Below are positions 25,283 to 34,894 of a DNA stretch of 40,490 nt, piece by piece (positions within the stretch are counted from its first letter, which is position 1; each line of letters opens with the position of its first letter). The notes under the pieces were generated by a model. It was given only the letters and a program-made list of their open reading frames with translations. It did no database searches and had not been told where the DNA came from. The position numbers and the translations under genes were made by a program. The stretch comes from Candidatus Abyssobacteria bacterium SURF_17. Lineage in GTDB: Bacteria; Abyssobacteria; SURF-5. The DNA lies in assembly GCA_003598055.1 (NCBI GenBank), contig QZKI01000014.1, positions 1-40,490 on the forward strand, in the 5' to 3' direction.

Positions 25283-25831
25283 TTATCTCTTTTCGGTCAT
25301 CTCTTTTATGATGGCGTCGGTCAGGTCGAGGGTGGGTGAGCCGTAAAGCAGGATTCTTCTCTCGAAAATCATGCCGTAGCCGTCGCGTTCGCCCACTTGT
25401 TTCACTACTTTTGCGATGTCAGGAAGAAGTCTTCTCAGAATCTTGTTTTCCTCGACGTCTTTGTACCGCTGCGCACCCTCGGAATATACCTTCAAGTCGT
25501 CAATCTTGTCCCGGATGAGCTTTTCCTGTTCTTTAGCCTTATCCTCGGACCATATGACACGGTTGGCCTTCAGCTCATCTTCGAGCTTGTCTATCTCAGC
25601 GCGGCGTCTCTCCACTTCGGCCTGTCGTTTCTCGAGTTCCTTGCTCAGGTCTTCGTACTCGGGAGTCTGTTTCGCAACCGCCTGTACCACGCGGTCGAGG
25701 TCCAGGTATCCCACTTTCGCTTCCTGAGCCGCCAGCGCGCGTCCGCCCGCACCTGCGAGCAGCAGGACTGTGGAAGACAGAACCAGAAACACGATGACGC
25801 AACTGCGTGAACGAACCTGCTCCCTGAGCAT
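25283..25831 (-). CDS. OmpH/Skp family periplasmic chaperone (second of two)
   Basis: A 182-residue protein. ATG 25831 is chosen for the GGAGG placed 5 nt upstream. A signal peptide covers about residues 1-35 (REQVRSRS, then VIVFLVLSSTVLLLAGAGG, cleavage near ALAAQ). The mature part starts with VGYLDLDRVVQAV, the usual first strand of OmpH/Skp, and continues as a long charged coiled coil (about 65-130, rich in E, K and R). It ends with GYGMIFERRILLYGSPTLDL and DAIIKEMTEKR. Skp trimers hold unfolded outer-membrane proteins on their way to BamA. It lies between a paralogue and lpxD, behind bamA. Confidence 0.85.
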   Translation of the reverse strand: MLREQVRSRSCVIVFLVLSSTVLLLAGAGGRALAAQEAKVGYLDLDRVVQAVAKQTPEYEDLSKELEKRQAEVERRRAEIDKLEDELKANRVIWSEDKAKEQEKLIRDKIDDLKVYSEGAQRYKDVEENKILRRLLPDIAKVVKQVGERDGYGMIFERRILLYGSPTLDLTDAIIKEMTEKR

Positions 25832-25881
25832 AGGAACCTCCATTCTTCGGAACCACAATTCAGTAACCGCCTCTACGGATT

Positions 25882-26433
25882 TTATCGTGAGTTCAGACGT
25901 TCGATCGTCCGATCAGTGACATCTTTCGCCATACCGACATCCGAATTGACGTAGAGAATTTGGGGCAGAGCGCTGTCGAAAATGATTGCCAACTCTTCCT
26001 CACGTCCTACTGACTCAATCGCGTTCCGAACGTCTGCCATCAGGTTCTCGACCGCTTTCCCTTCGAGCCCGCGTACCCGCTCGGCGTCTCTTTGCATCAC
26101 TTTCTGCAGCTCGGTCCGCTTTGCTTCCAGCTCTTCATTCGTCTGTCGGCGTCTCCGGAACCAAAATCCTTGCTGCCCTGATTCTCGCTCGAGTACGGCC
26201 ACCTCCCGCTTCATCCGACGCTGTTCTTCGCTTACGCTGGCGCGTTCGAGGTCTGTCCTGACCTGCTCTGCGCGCAGATAGTGCTTGAAGGCGCGGCGCA
26301 TGTCCACCACTCCAAGCGTTAGCGTTGGGGATTGTTCCTCCTGTGCCAGCGCTGAGCCTCCCAAGAGAAACCAGAGTGCGCATCCTGTGATGCAGGCGCG
26401 GACCGCATAGCGATATGGACCAAAGTAGTGCAC
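25882..26433 (-). CDS. OmpH/Skp family periplasmic chaperone (first of two)
   Basis: A 183-residue protein from GTG 26433. Signal peptide: MHYFGPYRYAVRACITGCALWFLLGGSALA-type stretch ending near residue 30. The mature protein opens with TLGVVDMRRAFKHYLRAEQV, then a coiled coil (about 60-130) rich in Arg and Glu. It ends with ELAIIFDSALPQILYVNSDV and a DVTDRTIERLN tail, the same layout as its neighbour. The two are clearly diverged from each other rather than a recent copy. Its own promoter lies in the 126-bp gap after bamA, so it can be expressed apart from bamA together with the lpx genes. Confidence 0.8.
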   Translation of the reverse strand: MHYFGPYRYAVRACITGCALWFLLGGSALAQEEQSPTLTLGVVDMRRAFKHYLRAEQVRTDLERASVSEEQRRMKREVAVLERESGQQGFWFRRRRQTNEELEAKRTELQKVMQRDAERVRGLEGKAVENLMADVRNAIESVGREEELAIIFDSALPQILYVNSDVGMAKDVTDRTIERLNSR

Positions 26434-26519
26434 TGATCGAACGGATTTATGCGCTCTATTATCGAATCAACGCGCTTGGTCAAGGGGCAGGATCATGTGG
26501 CAATTACTCACTATCATGT

Positions 26520-26548
26520 ATTATACCAGTGCTTATCCGGATTTGCAA
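26520..26548 (-). promoter_or_regulatory. Sigma70 promoter for ompH-ompH-lpx genes
   Basis: On the minus strand there is a TTGCAA -35 (26543-26548) and a consensus TATAAT -10 (26520-26525) with 17-bp spacing, in the gap after bamA. The predicted start near 26513 leaves an 80-nt leader before GTG 26433. Confidence 0.7.
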
Positions 26549-26559
26549 GCGAAACGCTG

Positions 26560-28845
26560 TCAGAAGCTGAGGCCCGTGGTGAAATGGATGCGTCCGCTTC
26601 CCTGGTCGTCGTTCGGATTCAGCGGGAACCCGTAATCGAGCCGAATGGGGCCGATGGGGGTTCTAAGCCCCACGCCCAGCCCGACAGAAGTATTGATCTT
26701 ACCCTGTCCGAAATCGTCTATTTCCCTCCACACTTGTCCGAAATCGAAGAAGCCATACCCCTTGATGATGTCGATGAGCGGGTAGGAAAGCTCGAGCGTG
26801 CCCTCGAATTTCGTTTTCCCGCCGATGGGGTCGTCATCTTCGCGCGGACCGACATCCCTATAATCGTAGCCACGAACCGAGTTTGAGCCTCCGGCGAAGA
26901 ATCGGTCGAACAAGGGGACGAAATCCGAATCGCCGTACTCCTCCGCCACGCCTGCCTCGAGGCGGGTCAGAAGGACAAACTTGTCGCCGAGCGGCCTGTA
27001 CCACCGTGCTTCCCCGACGAGCTTCACCACATCGGTTTCTGCGCCGAGCGGACCGCCCGCGAGTTCGAGCGATGAGGTATACCGGTGACCGGCTGTTGGG
27101 TCGAGATAGCTGTCACGCGTATCATTGGTAAAGTTCAGCGCCATGCTGCTTTTCGTACGCGTGCCTTCCTCGTCCTTTATCGTTTGAGGCGCATCATCAT
27201 CAACGTTCGAGATGTCGTATTCTGAGAAATTGTATGAGAGCCCGAGCGAGCTGAAGTCGGTTATCCTCTTGCCCACTCTCAGGCCGGCTCCGACGTTTTG
27301 CTGATCGTAATCGTCGTACTCTCTGTCGATGAAATAGAGGTCGAATCCGGCGGCAAACGGATACCCCATGAAGTACGGCTCCGTGATGCTTAGCTGATAT
27401 TCGCTCAAGATGGTGCCGGGCCGAAGCGCCACCTGGAATTTCTGGCCCGCTCCCGTGAACGTCGGCGGATTGAACAAGTCGAAATTGTTTTGGGTAATCT
27501 GTATTTGGCCGATCAAAGCGTCGTTGGAGCTATAGCCGGCGCCGAAGTTGAACGTTCCCGTTTTCTGCTCCTCGACCTCGAATATCAGGTTGCGATACCT
27601 CTGCTCGTCGGTCGGCTCGGTGTCTATATAGACGTCTTTGAAGTATTGCGTGTTAAGCAGCTTCTGCCTGCTTCGCCTGATCTTGCTCCCGTCGAAGCGC
27701 TCGCCCGGCACAATGGTGAGCTCACGCCGGATGACCGCGTCCTTGGTCTTCACGTTGCCCTCGATGTCGACCTTGGCGACGTAGATGAGGTCGCGTTCGC
27801 TCACCTGATAGGTCACCTGGACTTCCTTGGCATCTCGGTCGATTGCAGGCCGCGGCCTCACGTTGGCGAGGATGTATCCCTGGTCCGAATAGAAGTCCTG
27901 GATCGCCAACGCCTCTCTTTCGACCTGACTGCGGTTGTAGTAAGTTCCGGTCTCGCTCTTGACAATCTGCAGCAAGCGCGTATCATCGAACACCGTATTC
28001 CCGTCGACGGCGACGGAGTCAATAAAATACTGGTCTCCTTCCGCGACGAAAATCTGCAGGCGGACGCGCTCACCCTCGGCGAAGAATTCAACCTGCGCGT
28101 CGGTCACCTGGGCGTCGATGTAGCCATGGTCGGCATACATATCTTCTATGCGGTCAAGGTCCTCCTTGAATATCTTCTCGTCGAAGAACCCACCGAACCA
28201 GAGGAAGCGAGCCTTTGTTTGCATCCCCTTGCGAATTGCTTTGTCGGTGAGCGCCGTGTTTCCCTCTATGATGATTTCGCGCACTCGGGCCTTCTTGCCC
28301 TCGAGTATCTCGTAGACGACCTCGACTTCCGTCGGGCTGATCTCCCGGTAACTGGCGTTGACGGTGACCTCGGAGTATCCCTTGCCACGATACACCTCGC
28401 GAATGGCGAGAACATCCTTGTCGATGGTTTTGGGGATATAGGTATCGCCGCGGCGGAGTGAGAGCACCGCCCGCAAGTCCTCTTCCTTCACCTTTTTATT
28501 CCCGAGGATGAGTACTTCTCGGATGATTTTCCGTTCGGCCACGATATAGGTTACGGCCACGCCGTCATCCTGTCTTGCCACGTCGACTTTGATGTCGGAG
28601 AAATACCCGAGGGAAAAGAGTCTCTGGATGTCCCTTTGCACATCTGCGCGTGAGAGGGGGTTCCCCTCGCGCACCCGCAGTTGGGCGCGAATGAGCTGAG
28701 CGCTCACCAACCGGTTCCCCTCAATCTGCACGGAAATGACGGGCAATCCTTCTTCGGACTGAGCCACACCGTGCGAGGGAAGCAGGAAGAGCAAGAGAAA
28801 TGGCATAATACACTTGAGGAATGGGTGAACAGTACGGAGTCTCAC
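26560..28845 (-). CDS. bamA: Outer membrane protein assembly factor BamA
   Basis: A 761-residue Omp85 protein from GTG 28845 (ATG 28806 is a shorter option). A signal peptide ends near VAQSEE (about residue 30). Five POTRA domains span about 35-435, with typical starts such as VISVQIEGNRLVSAQLIRAQ, REVLILGNKKVKEEDLRAVL and KVDIEGNVKTKDAVIRRELT. The C-terminal 16-strand barrel starts near KTGTFNFGAGYSSNDALIGQ and contains the conserved VRGYDYRDVGPRE (the VRGF/Y lid-loop motif) and GKTKFEGTLELSYPL. The protein ends in a terminal Phe (FTTGLSF), the outer-membrane sorting signal. It inserts beta-barrel proteins into the outer membrane. It lies between clpC and the ompH genes; the latter neighbourhood is standard. 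Confidence 0.96.
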   Translation of the reverse strand: MRLRTVHPFLKCIMPFLLLFLLPSHGVAQSEEGLPVISVQIEGNRLVSAQLIRAQLRVREGNPLSRADVQRDIQRLFSLGYFSDIKVDVARQDDGVAVTYIVAERKIIREVLILGNKKVKEEDLRAVLSLRRGDTYIPKTIDKDVLAIREVYRGKGYSEVTVNASYREISPTEVEVVYEILEGKKARVREIIIEGNTALTDKAIRKGMQTKARFLWFGGFFDEKIFKEDLDRIEDMYADHGYIDAQVTDAQVEFFAEGERVRLQIFVAEGDQYFIDSVAVDGNTVFDDTRLLQIVKSETGTYYNRSQVEREALAIQDFYSDQGYILANVRPRPAIDRDAKEVQVTYQVSERDLIYVAKVDIEGNVKTKDAVIRRELTIVPGERFDGSKIRRSRQKLLNTQYFKDVYIDTEPTDEQRYRNLIFEVEEQKTGTFNFGAGYSSNDALIGQIQITQNNFDLFNPPTFTGAGQKFQVALRPGTILSEYQLSITEPYFMGYPFAAGFDLYFIDREYDDYDQQNVGAGLRVGKRITDFSSLGLSYNFSEYDISNVDDDAPQTIKDEEGTRTKSSMALNFTNDTRDSYLDPTAGHRYTSSLELAGGPLGAETDVVKLVGEARWYRPLGDKFVLLTRLEAGVAEEYGDSDFVPLFDRFFAGGSNSVRGYDYRDVGPREDDDPIGGKTKFEGTLELSYPLIDIIKGYGFFDFGQVWREIDDFGQGKINTSVGLGVGLRTPIGPIRLDYGFPLNPNDDQGSGRIHFTTGLSF

Positions 28846-28931
28846 ACTGGGAAGCCTTTCGAAATCCGCTTGAGCCCCGGAAATCCTGACCTGCTTCTGC
28901 TCTCCTTCGGGGCTGCTCTGATGACCGGGGT

Positions 28932-31409
28932 TCAGTTTCTCAACTGGTGCTCCGGTTCTTCGACGGGCCTTTCGGCGCCAGTGACGACGAACCGGAGTTT
29001 CTCGGCTTTCTCGTCGGGCTCCACGAACACGCTGGAGCCGTCGGGGATATTGCCGCGAAGTATTTCCTCGGACAGCGGGTCTTCGACATACTGTTGCACG
29101 GCTCTGCGGAGCGGCCGTGCGCCGTAGGCAGGGTCGTACCCGACTTTGACGAGGAACTTCTTCGCATTTTCGCCGAATTCGATTGTCACGTCTTTGTTCT
29201 TCAGATTTCGGGCGCTTTCTTTCAGCAGGAGCTCGACGATCTTCTCGAGGTCGGTGTCAGTAAGAGAATGGAACACGATGATCTCGTCAATCCGGTTGAT
29301 AAACTCCGGATTGAATATCTTCTTTGTTTCGGCGAGCACTTTATCCTTCATCATCTGATAGCTGACCTCGACCGAGGCGCGCTGGAAGCCGAGCGTCTTG
29401 CCCGTGCTTATCTCCCGTGTTCCGATATTGGAAGTCATTATAACAACTGCGTTCCGAAAGTCAACTGTCCGGCCCGTGGAGTCGGTAAGGCGACCGTCTT
29501 CGAGCACCTGCAGCAGCGTGTCAAACACGTCGGGGTGCGCCTTCTCGATTTCATCGAGCAGAACGACGGAATAGGGGCGTCTTCTTACCTTCTCGCTGAG
29601 CTGGCCGCCTTCGTTGTAGCCAACGTAGCCGGGAGGCGCGCCGACGAGGCGCGACACGGTGAACTTTTCGGAATACTCGGACATATCGATGCGCACGAGC
29701 GCGCCCTCATCGCCGAACAGGAACTCCGCGAGCGCCTTGGCCATCTCGGTCTTGCCGACGCCGGTCGGCCCCAGGAAGAGGAATGACCCAACCGGCCGTC
29801 TTGGGTTCTTGAGACCGGCCCGCGAGCGCTGCAGCGCTCGTGTGAGCGCCTCAAGGGCCTCGTTCTGGCCGACGATGCGTTTGTGCAGTTCCTCGCGCAT
29901 ATTGAGGAGCTTCTCTGATTCGGTCTGCTCGAGCTTGGTGATGGGCACTCCCGTCCATTTCGAGACGATGTAAGCGATGTCCTCGGCGGAAACGGTGTAG
30001 CTGATGTTTTCGCGAGTTTTCTCCCAGTTCCGCTGCTCGCGCTCAAGCTTTTCTTTGAGCTGCCGCTCTTTATCCCGCAGAGCCGCAGCCTTCTCGAATT
30101 CCTGCGATTCTATCGCTTCTTCCTTCTCTTTGGTCACGCGCTCGATTTCGACCTCTATATCCTTCAGATTGGGCGGACGCGTGGTGCTCTTCAAGCGCGC
30201 GCGCGAACATGCTTCGTCGACGACGTCAATCGCCTTATCGGGGAGGTAGCGGTCGGTTATGTACTGGTTCGAGAGCCTGGCCGCGGCGACGACCGCCTCG
30301 TCGGAAACCTTTACGCGATGGTGTGCTTCGTACTTATCGCGGAGGCCGAAAATAATCTTGATCGTGTCATCGACCGATGGGGCCTCCACCATGATCGGTT
30401 GGAAACGGCGCGCCAGGGCGGCGTCCTTCTCGATGTGTTTCCGAAATTCGTCAAGCGTCGTCGCGCCTATGCACTGAAGCTCTCCGCGCGCGAGCGCGGG
30501 CTTGAGCATGTTCGAGGCGTCCACGGCTCCCTCGGCGGCGCCTGCGCCGACAATGGTATGCAGCTCATCGATGAACATGATGACGTTATCGGCTTTGCGG
30601 ATTTCCTTCATGACGGCTTTGAGCCGCTCTTCGAACTGTCCCCGGTATTTCGTACCTGCCACCAGACCCGCCAGGTCAAGGGTAAGCACCCTGCGATTGG
30701 CGAGAAGGTCGGGAATATTCCGTTTGTGGATGATGGCCTGCGCGAGTCCCTCGACGATGGCGGTCTTGCCAACGCCGGCCTCGCCGATCAGAACGGGGTT
30801 GTTCTTGGTGCGCCTGCTCAGTATCTGGATCACGCGCTCAATTTCAGGCTCGCGCCCGATGACGGGGTCGAGCTTATCCTCGCGCGCGAGCTCGGTCAAG
30901 TCACGGCCAAACGCGTCGAGAGCCGGGGTTTGTGTCTTCTTGCTCTCAGATGTCGGGGAAAACTTGTTCGCCGGCCCGCCGAGGAGCTTGATGATTTCCC
31001 GTTGCACTCGTTCCGCGTCCACTTTAATATTGTCAAGCACATGCGCGGCAATGCCCTCGCCCTCTTTTATGAGTCCGAGCAAGAGGTGCTCCGTCCCTAT
31101 GTAATTATGGCCGAACTTGCGGGCCTCCTCGACCGCGAGCTCGAGCACCTTCTTGGCTTGCGGGTTGAAGGGGATTTCTCCTACCGACACGGTCGAAGGT
31201 CCCTGCTCGACGAGTTTTTCGACCTCGAGCCTGAGCGTCTTGAGGTCCACTCCCAGGTTTGCGAGTGCCGCAGCCGCGATTCCTTCACCCTCCTTCACGA
31301 GGCCGAGAAGCAGGTGTTCGGTGCCTATATAGTCATGATTGAATCGCATGGCCTCTTCGCGCGCCAGTTGAATCACCTTGCGCACGCGTTCTGTGAATCG
31401 GTCAAACAT
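28932..31409 (-). CDS. clpC: ATP-dependent Clp protease ATP-binding subunit ClpC
   Basis: An 825-residue AAA+ unfoldase from ATG 31409. The N-domain repeats (1-70, 80-150) each contain [10 protein letters not shown], with Glu31 and Glu107 at the positions that bind phosphoarginine in Bacillus ClpC. The first ATPase domain has [15 protein letters not shown] and [21 protein letters not shown] middle coiled coil (about 410-470) carries a UVR-like [20 protein letters not shown]. The second ATPase domain has [16 protein letters not shown] and [16 protein letters not shown], then a ClpP-type C-terminal domain. It unfolds tagged proteins for ClpP, which is not in the window. It is 6 bp downstream of mcsB, so it probably receives arginine-phosphorylated substrates. 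Confidence 0.96.
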   Translation of the reverse strand: MFDRFTERVRKVIQLAREEAMRFNHDYIGTEHLLLGLVKEGEGIAAAALANLGVDLKTLRLEVEKLVEQGPSTVSVGEIPFNPQAKKVLELAVEEARKFGHNYIGTEHLLLGLIKEGEGIAAHVLDNIKVDAERVQREIIKLLGGPANKFSPTSESKKTQTPALDAFGRDLTELAREDKLDPVIGREPEIERVIQILSRRTKNNPVLIGEAGVGKTAIVEGLAQAIIHKRNIPDLLANRRVLTLDLAGLVAGTKYRGQFEERLKAVMKEIRKADNVIMFIDELHTIVGAGAAEGAVDASNMLKPALARGELQCIGATTLDEFRKHIEKDAALARRFQPIMVEAPSVDDTIKIIFGLRDKYEAHHRVKVSDEAVVAAARLSNQYITDRYLPDKAIDVVDEACSRARLKSTTRPPNLKDIEVEIERVTKEKEEAIESQEFEKAAALRDKERQLKEKLEREQRNWEKTRENISYTVSAEDIAYIVSKWTGVPITKLEQTESEKLLNMREELHKRIVGQNEALEALTRALQRSRAGLKNPRRPVGSFLFLGPTGVGKTEMAKALAEFLFGDEGALVRIDMSEYSEKFTVSRLVGAPPGYVGYNEGGQLSEKVRRRPYSVVLLDEIEKAHPDVFDTLLQVLEDGRLTDSTGRTVDFRNAVVIMTSNIGTREISTGKTLGFQRASVEVSYQMMKDKVLAETKKIFNPEFINRIDEIIVFHSLTDTDLEKIVELLLKESARNLKNKDVTIEFGENAKKFLVKVGYDPAYGARPLRRAVQQYVEDPLSEEILRGNIPDGSSVFVEPDEKAEKLRFVVTGAERPVEEPEHQLRN

Positions 31410-31415
31410 GCGATA

Positions 31416-32471
31416 TCACCCCTCTCCGTATTTTAGTGCTTCCTTTATAAGTTTCGCACGCTTTATATCTCGCGCTAGCGGGTCAAGGTGCTCCGGAAAG
31501 CGCTTCTGCAGGTGCGCTGGATGGATTCCAATCAGGAGGGAATCCAATGTCTCGGTGCGCATGCCCGGGATCATTCCGAAATAGACGCCCAGCCGGATAC
31601 TCGAGAGTAATTCCATCGCTTCACGAGTGCTGAGCATCTTCGCGCCCGAGAGTATGCCAAGCGCTCTGCCGACCTTGTCCTCTATGACAATTTTCTGATT
31701 CTTCATGAGGTCGTCCCGGGCGCTTCTTTCCTGGTCGATGAGCTGGCGCGTGAGGTTCTCGGTCATCTCGACGATTTCGTCCTCGGACTTGCCGAGCGTA
31801 ACCTGATTTGATATCTGAAAATAGTCGCCCAGGAGTTCGGATCCCTCGCCGTGCAATCCCCTGATGGCGAGCTGCATTTTTCCCGCATTCTGCAGAAGGC
31901 CAAGGATGCGCTTGGTCATGGATAGTCCCGGGATATGGACCATGACCGAGGCTCGCAGGGCGGTGCCGGCATTCGAAACGCACGCGGTCAAGTACCCCCA
32001 GGGTTCTTCGTATGCGAAATCGAGGTGGCTGTCCATCTCATCGTCAATCGCGTTCAACTCTTCCCATGCGGCCGACAGCATCAATCCCGAGCGGAGCACC
32101 TGCATGCGGAGATGGTCTTCCTCATTTATCATGAGGCAGATACGTTCGGCGGCGTCGACGATGACGCCTTTCTCGCCGCTTGTCTGCGCGAGTTCCCGAC
32201 TGACGAGGAAGCGTTCCATGAGGAATTGCCGGTCAATCATGGCCATATCCTTGAGGCTGTAATACTGTGCCCCTTTCAGGCGGGAACACCGGTTCGAACA
32301 GCTCCTCACGAGCGAGATGATATCGCGCAATTGTTGTTCACTGCACTGGTTGGAAAACGGAAATCCTCTCAGATTCCTTGCCAACCGGATGCGACTGCTG
32401 TATACAATGTCGGAGTCGGGCCCCTTCTCTTTCAGCCAATGGCCGACCGTCGACAGCATTTGTTCAAACAT
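31416..32471 (-). CDS. mcsB: Protein arginine kinase McsB
   Basis: A 351-residue protein of the phosphagen-kinase fold. ATG 32471 is chosen because an AAGGGA site is 8 nt upstream and the resulting N-terminus (MFEQMLSTVGHWLKEKGPDS) has family-like length; a GTG at 32507 overlapping the mcsA stop is the alternative. SDIVYSSRIRLARNLRGFPF is the ATP-binding signature. The central part carries LIMNEEDHLRMQ-like LMINEEDHLRMQVLRSG and GYLTACVSNAGTALRASVMV. RDIKRA near residues 334-339 matches the RDxxRA allosteric phosphoarginine-sensing motif of Bacillus-type McsB. It phosphorylates arginines and so marks proteins for ClpC-ClpP. Its activator McsA is encoded just upstream. Confidence 0.94.
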   Translation of the reverse strand: MFEQMLSTVGHWLKEKGPDSDIVYSSRIRLARNLRGFPFSNQCSEQQLRDIISLVRSCSNRCSRLKGAQYYSLKDMAMIDRQFLMERFLVSRELAQTSGEKGVIVDAAERICLMINEEDHLRMQVLRSGLMLSAAWEELNAIDDEMDSHLDFAYEEPWGYLTACVSNAGTALRASVMVHIPGLSMTKRILGLLQNAGKMQLAIRGLHGEGSELLGDYFQISNQVTLGKSEDEIVEMTENLTRQLIDQERSARDDLMKNQKIVIEDKVGRALGILSGAKMLSTREAMELLSSIRLGVYFGMIPGMRTETLDSLLIGIHPAHLQKRFPEHLDPLARDIKRAKLIKEALKYGEG

Positions 32472-32503
32472 CTTTTCTGTTCCCTTCGAGCTTACCGGGC
32501 CTG

Positions 32504-33007
32504 TCACGTGTCCTCGAACTTTCTTATCTTGTCTCTCAGCTTCGCGGCCCGTTCATAATTCTCGGAAACGATCGCCCGCTGGAGGTCTTCATGCAGTCGT
32601 CGCAACTCGTTTTTCATGTCAAGGCTTCTCAGAGCCTGACGGGGAACCTTGCCGCGATGTTCGGTGAAGCCGTGAATCTTCGTCAGGATCGGCTCGAGAG
32701 TCCTTGCAAACGTCTCGTAACACTGGCTGCAGCCGAGTCTTCCCTTTGAGCGGAACTGTTCCTCCGTGATCCCACATGCAGGGCACTTCTCCGATTTGGC
32801 CTTCCCCTTCGCCTTCTTCTTTTCTGGTTCCGCGAGCGTGCCGAGCATCGTGTTCATCGAAGCGGCTCCGGAGATTCCCTCTCGCTCGCGGGCATGGAAG
32901 CACTCCTGACACAGGTGGAGCTCCGTCACGACATCGCCAACGATTTCTTTCAGGCGGATGGTTGCCACCCTGTCCTTGCACACATGACAGATCATCTTCT
33001 TACTCAC
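32504..33007 (-). CDS. mcsA: McsA, zinc-binding activator of McsB
   Basis: A 167-residue protein. GTG 33007 overlaps the lolD stop (GTGA); ATG 32995 (MICHVCKDRV) is a close alternative. Two zinc-type cysteine pairs sit at the N-terminus (CHVC and CQEC, residues about 7-36) and two more follow in CPACGITEEQFRSKGRLGCS and QCYE. The C-terminus is a UVR domain (LRRLHEDLQRAIVSENYERA, then AKLRDKIRKFE). This is the normal McsA layout. It binds and activates McsB and may link it to ClpC. In Firmicutes the operon starts with the repressor ctsR, but no ctsR is present here; lolD is the upstream gene instead. Confidence 0.92.
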   Translation of the reverse strand: MSKKMICHVCKDRVATIRLKEIVGDVVTELHLCQECFHAREREGISGAASMNTMLGTLAEPEKKKAKGKAKSEKCPACGITEEQFRSKGRLGCSQCYETFARTLEPILTKIHGFTEHRGKVPRQALRSLDMKNELRRLHEDLQRAIVSENYERAAKLRDKIRKFEDT

Positions 33008-33678
33008 TTTTCTATTCGCCCGTCCATCATCTGGAGTGACCGCGACGCCCCGCGGGCGAGCGAAGGCTCATGCGTGACAATGACGAATGTTGTCCCGTAC
33101 TCCTCGTTCAATCGCCTCATGAGCTCGTAGACCTCGTGGCTCGTCTTCTCATCAAGATTCCCCGTCGGTTCGTCCGCGAACACGACATCGGGATTATTAA
33201 TGAGGGCGCGCGCTATCGCTACTCGCTGCTGCTCGCCGCCGGAAAGCGCGTCCGGCTTATGCGCTTCGCGCTCGGTGAGGCCAACCGAGGCGAGCAATTG
33301 TTGTGCCCTCTCGTGCGCATCTTTCAGCCGTTGACCATTCACCATTGCGGGGAGAAGCACGTTTTCGCGGGCCGTAAATTCCGGGAGAAGATGATAGAAC
33401 TGAAAAATGAATCCGATTCGCTTGTTGCGAAGCCTCGCGAGCATCCTGTCACTGAGGCCGGTGATGGCCACGTCACCGTAACTGAGCTTGCCGCTTGTCG
33501 GCCGGTCCAACGTACCGAGTATGTGGAGCAGCGTGCTTTTGCCCACTCCGGAGGGCCCATGAATCGCCACCGTTTCTCCCTGCGCTATGGTGAGGTCTAT
33601 TCCTTTCAGCACCTCCAGCACGTTTTTCCCCGAGCGATATGTCTTTGTTATGCCTTCGGCCCGTATCAATTCACTCAT
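33004..33678 (-). CDS. lolD: Lipoprotein-releasing ABC transporter ATP-binding protein LolD
   Basis: A 224-residue ABC ATPase from ATG 33678, overlapping the end of the permease gene by 8 bp. Walker A is [20 protein letters not shown], the Q-loop is [20 protein letters not shown], the signature is [20 protein letters not shown] and Walker B is [20 protein letters not shown]. The last two segments and [10 protein letters not shown] are typical of LolD within the MacB/LolD class. Paired with the upstream permease it powers release of lipoproteins from the inner membrane to the carrier LolA. lolA is not in the window. Confidence 0.93.
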   Translation of the reverse strand: MSELIRAEGITKTYRSGKNVLEVLKGIDLTIAQGETVAIHGPSGVGKSTLLHILGTLDRPTSGKLSYGDVAITGLSDRMLARLRNKRIGFIFQFYHLLPEFTARENVLLPAMVNGQRLKDAHERAQQLLASVGLTEREAHKPDALSGGEQQRVAIARALINNPDVVFADEPTGNLDEKTSHEVYELMRRLNEEYGTTFVIVTHEPSLARGASRSLQMMDGRIEK

Positions 33679-34891
33679 ATCTCAATGCCTCGACAGGATG
33701 AAGTCTTGACGCCTGCCAGGCTGGATAGAGGGAGGCCACCAACGTCAGCGCAAGAGCGCTTCCGGCAATCCAGCATGTGTCAAAGACACTCGTATCAACC
33801 GGAATCTTATCGAAATAGTATATGGAGCTTGGAAAGAGCTCGATTCCGAGAACTCTCCCCATAAAGTTTACCACTGAATCGAGTGAATTAGCAAGCGCAT
33901 AGCCGAAGACGACTCCGAGGACCGTGCCGATGCTGCCGACAAGAAGGCCGTCGATGATGAATATGGTCATGACGCTTCCCATCGAGGCGCCGATTGATTT
34001 GAGGATGCCGATGTCACGCGTCTTCTCCATGACTACCATGATGAGAGTGCTGGCGATGTTGAATGCGGCGACCACGATGATGAGCACCAGGATGATCGCC
34101 ATGATGATTTTCTCGTGCCTGAGCGCGGCAAGAAATGTGCGATTCAAGTCCATCCAACTCCGCGCCCAGAAATTCCCGCCGAGCTTGGCCGCGATCATGC
34201 CGGCAACCGCGCCGGCCTGAAATGGGTCGTTGATCTTCACCTCGATGCCCGCAATCGTCCCCTCGACTCCGAAGAGGCGCTGCGCCTGCGCGAGAGTGAC
34301 AAAACAGAATGAGGCATCGTATTCATACATCCCGGAACCGTAGAATCCCGTCACTGTGAGCGCCTTTTTGTACGGGACCTGCCCTGCCGGCGTCGAGACG
34401 AAGTACGGTGAGATTACCTGCACGGTATCGCCGACCATCACGCGCAATTGTCTTGCAAGTTCCGTGCCCAAGACAATGCCGTTGTCGCTGAGCTCGCCCC
34501 GGAGATATTCGGCAAAGGCAGATACCTTCTGCTCTTCCTCGGGTATGACGCCCCGCAGCGCAGCGCCGAGCACATTCGCCTCCGACCGCAGGAGAACCTG
34601 TCCGGCAAAGAACGGGGCGGCCTCCACAACGCCCGGCACCTGCCTGACCGTACGGATAACGTGTTCGTACTCCTGTATGCCGCCGTCGCCGCTTACGACA
34701 ATGTGCGATGTGGTTCCCAGGACCGTCTTCAGAAGTTTTCTGTCAAAACCGGTCATCACGCCCAGGACGACTATGAGGGTCATCACCCCGATCATTACGC
34801 CAAAAATGGAGAAGAAGGTTATGATAGAGATAAAAGCGTTCTTGCGCTTGCCCCGAAGATAGCGGAAACCTACGAAGAGCTCAAATCGCAT
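33671..34891 (-). CDS. lolC: Lipoprotein-releasing ABC transporter permease, LolC/LolE family
   Basis: A 406-residue inner-membrane protein from ATG 34891. The N-terminus MRFELFVGFRYLRGKRKNAF then SIITFFSIFGVMIGVMTLIV is the family start with membrane segment 1. A large periplasmic domain (about 50-265) contains the LolC/E-type SHIVVSGDGGIQEYEHVIRT and ELARQLRVMVGDTVQVISP. Three C-terminal helices follow, with MVVMEKTRDIGILKSIGASM as the coupling helix and IAGSALALTLVASLYPAWQA near the end (...EALRYE). Only one permease gene is present, so the transporter may be a LolC/E homodimer (LolF-like) with two LolD. It is 3 bp downstream of lysS, a pairing also seen in other bacteria. Confidence 0.9.
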   Translation of the reverse strand: MRFELFVGFRYLRGKRKNAFISIITFFSIFGVMIGVMTLIVVLGVMTGFDRKLLKTVLGTTSHIVVSGDGGIQEYEHVIRTVRQVPGVVEAAPFFAGQVLLRSEANVLGAALRGVIPEEEQKVSAFAEYLRGELSDNGIVLGTELARQLRVMVGDTVQVISPYFVSTPAGQVPYKKALTVTGFYGSGMYEYDASFCFVTLAQAQRLFGVEGTIAGIEVKINDPFQAGAVAGMIAAKLGGNFWARSWMDLNRTFLAALRHEKIIMAIILVLIIVVAAFNIASTLIMVVMEKTRDIGILKSIGASMGSVMTIFIIDGLLVGSIGTVLGVVFGYALANSLDSVVNFMGRVLGIELFPSSIYYFDKIPVDTSVFDTCWIAGSALALTLVASLYPAWQASRLHPVEALRYE

Positions 34892-34894
34892 GCT

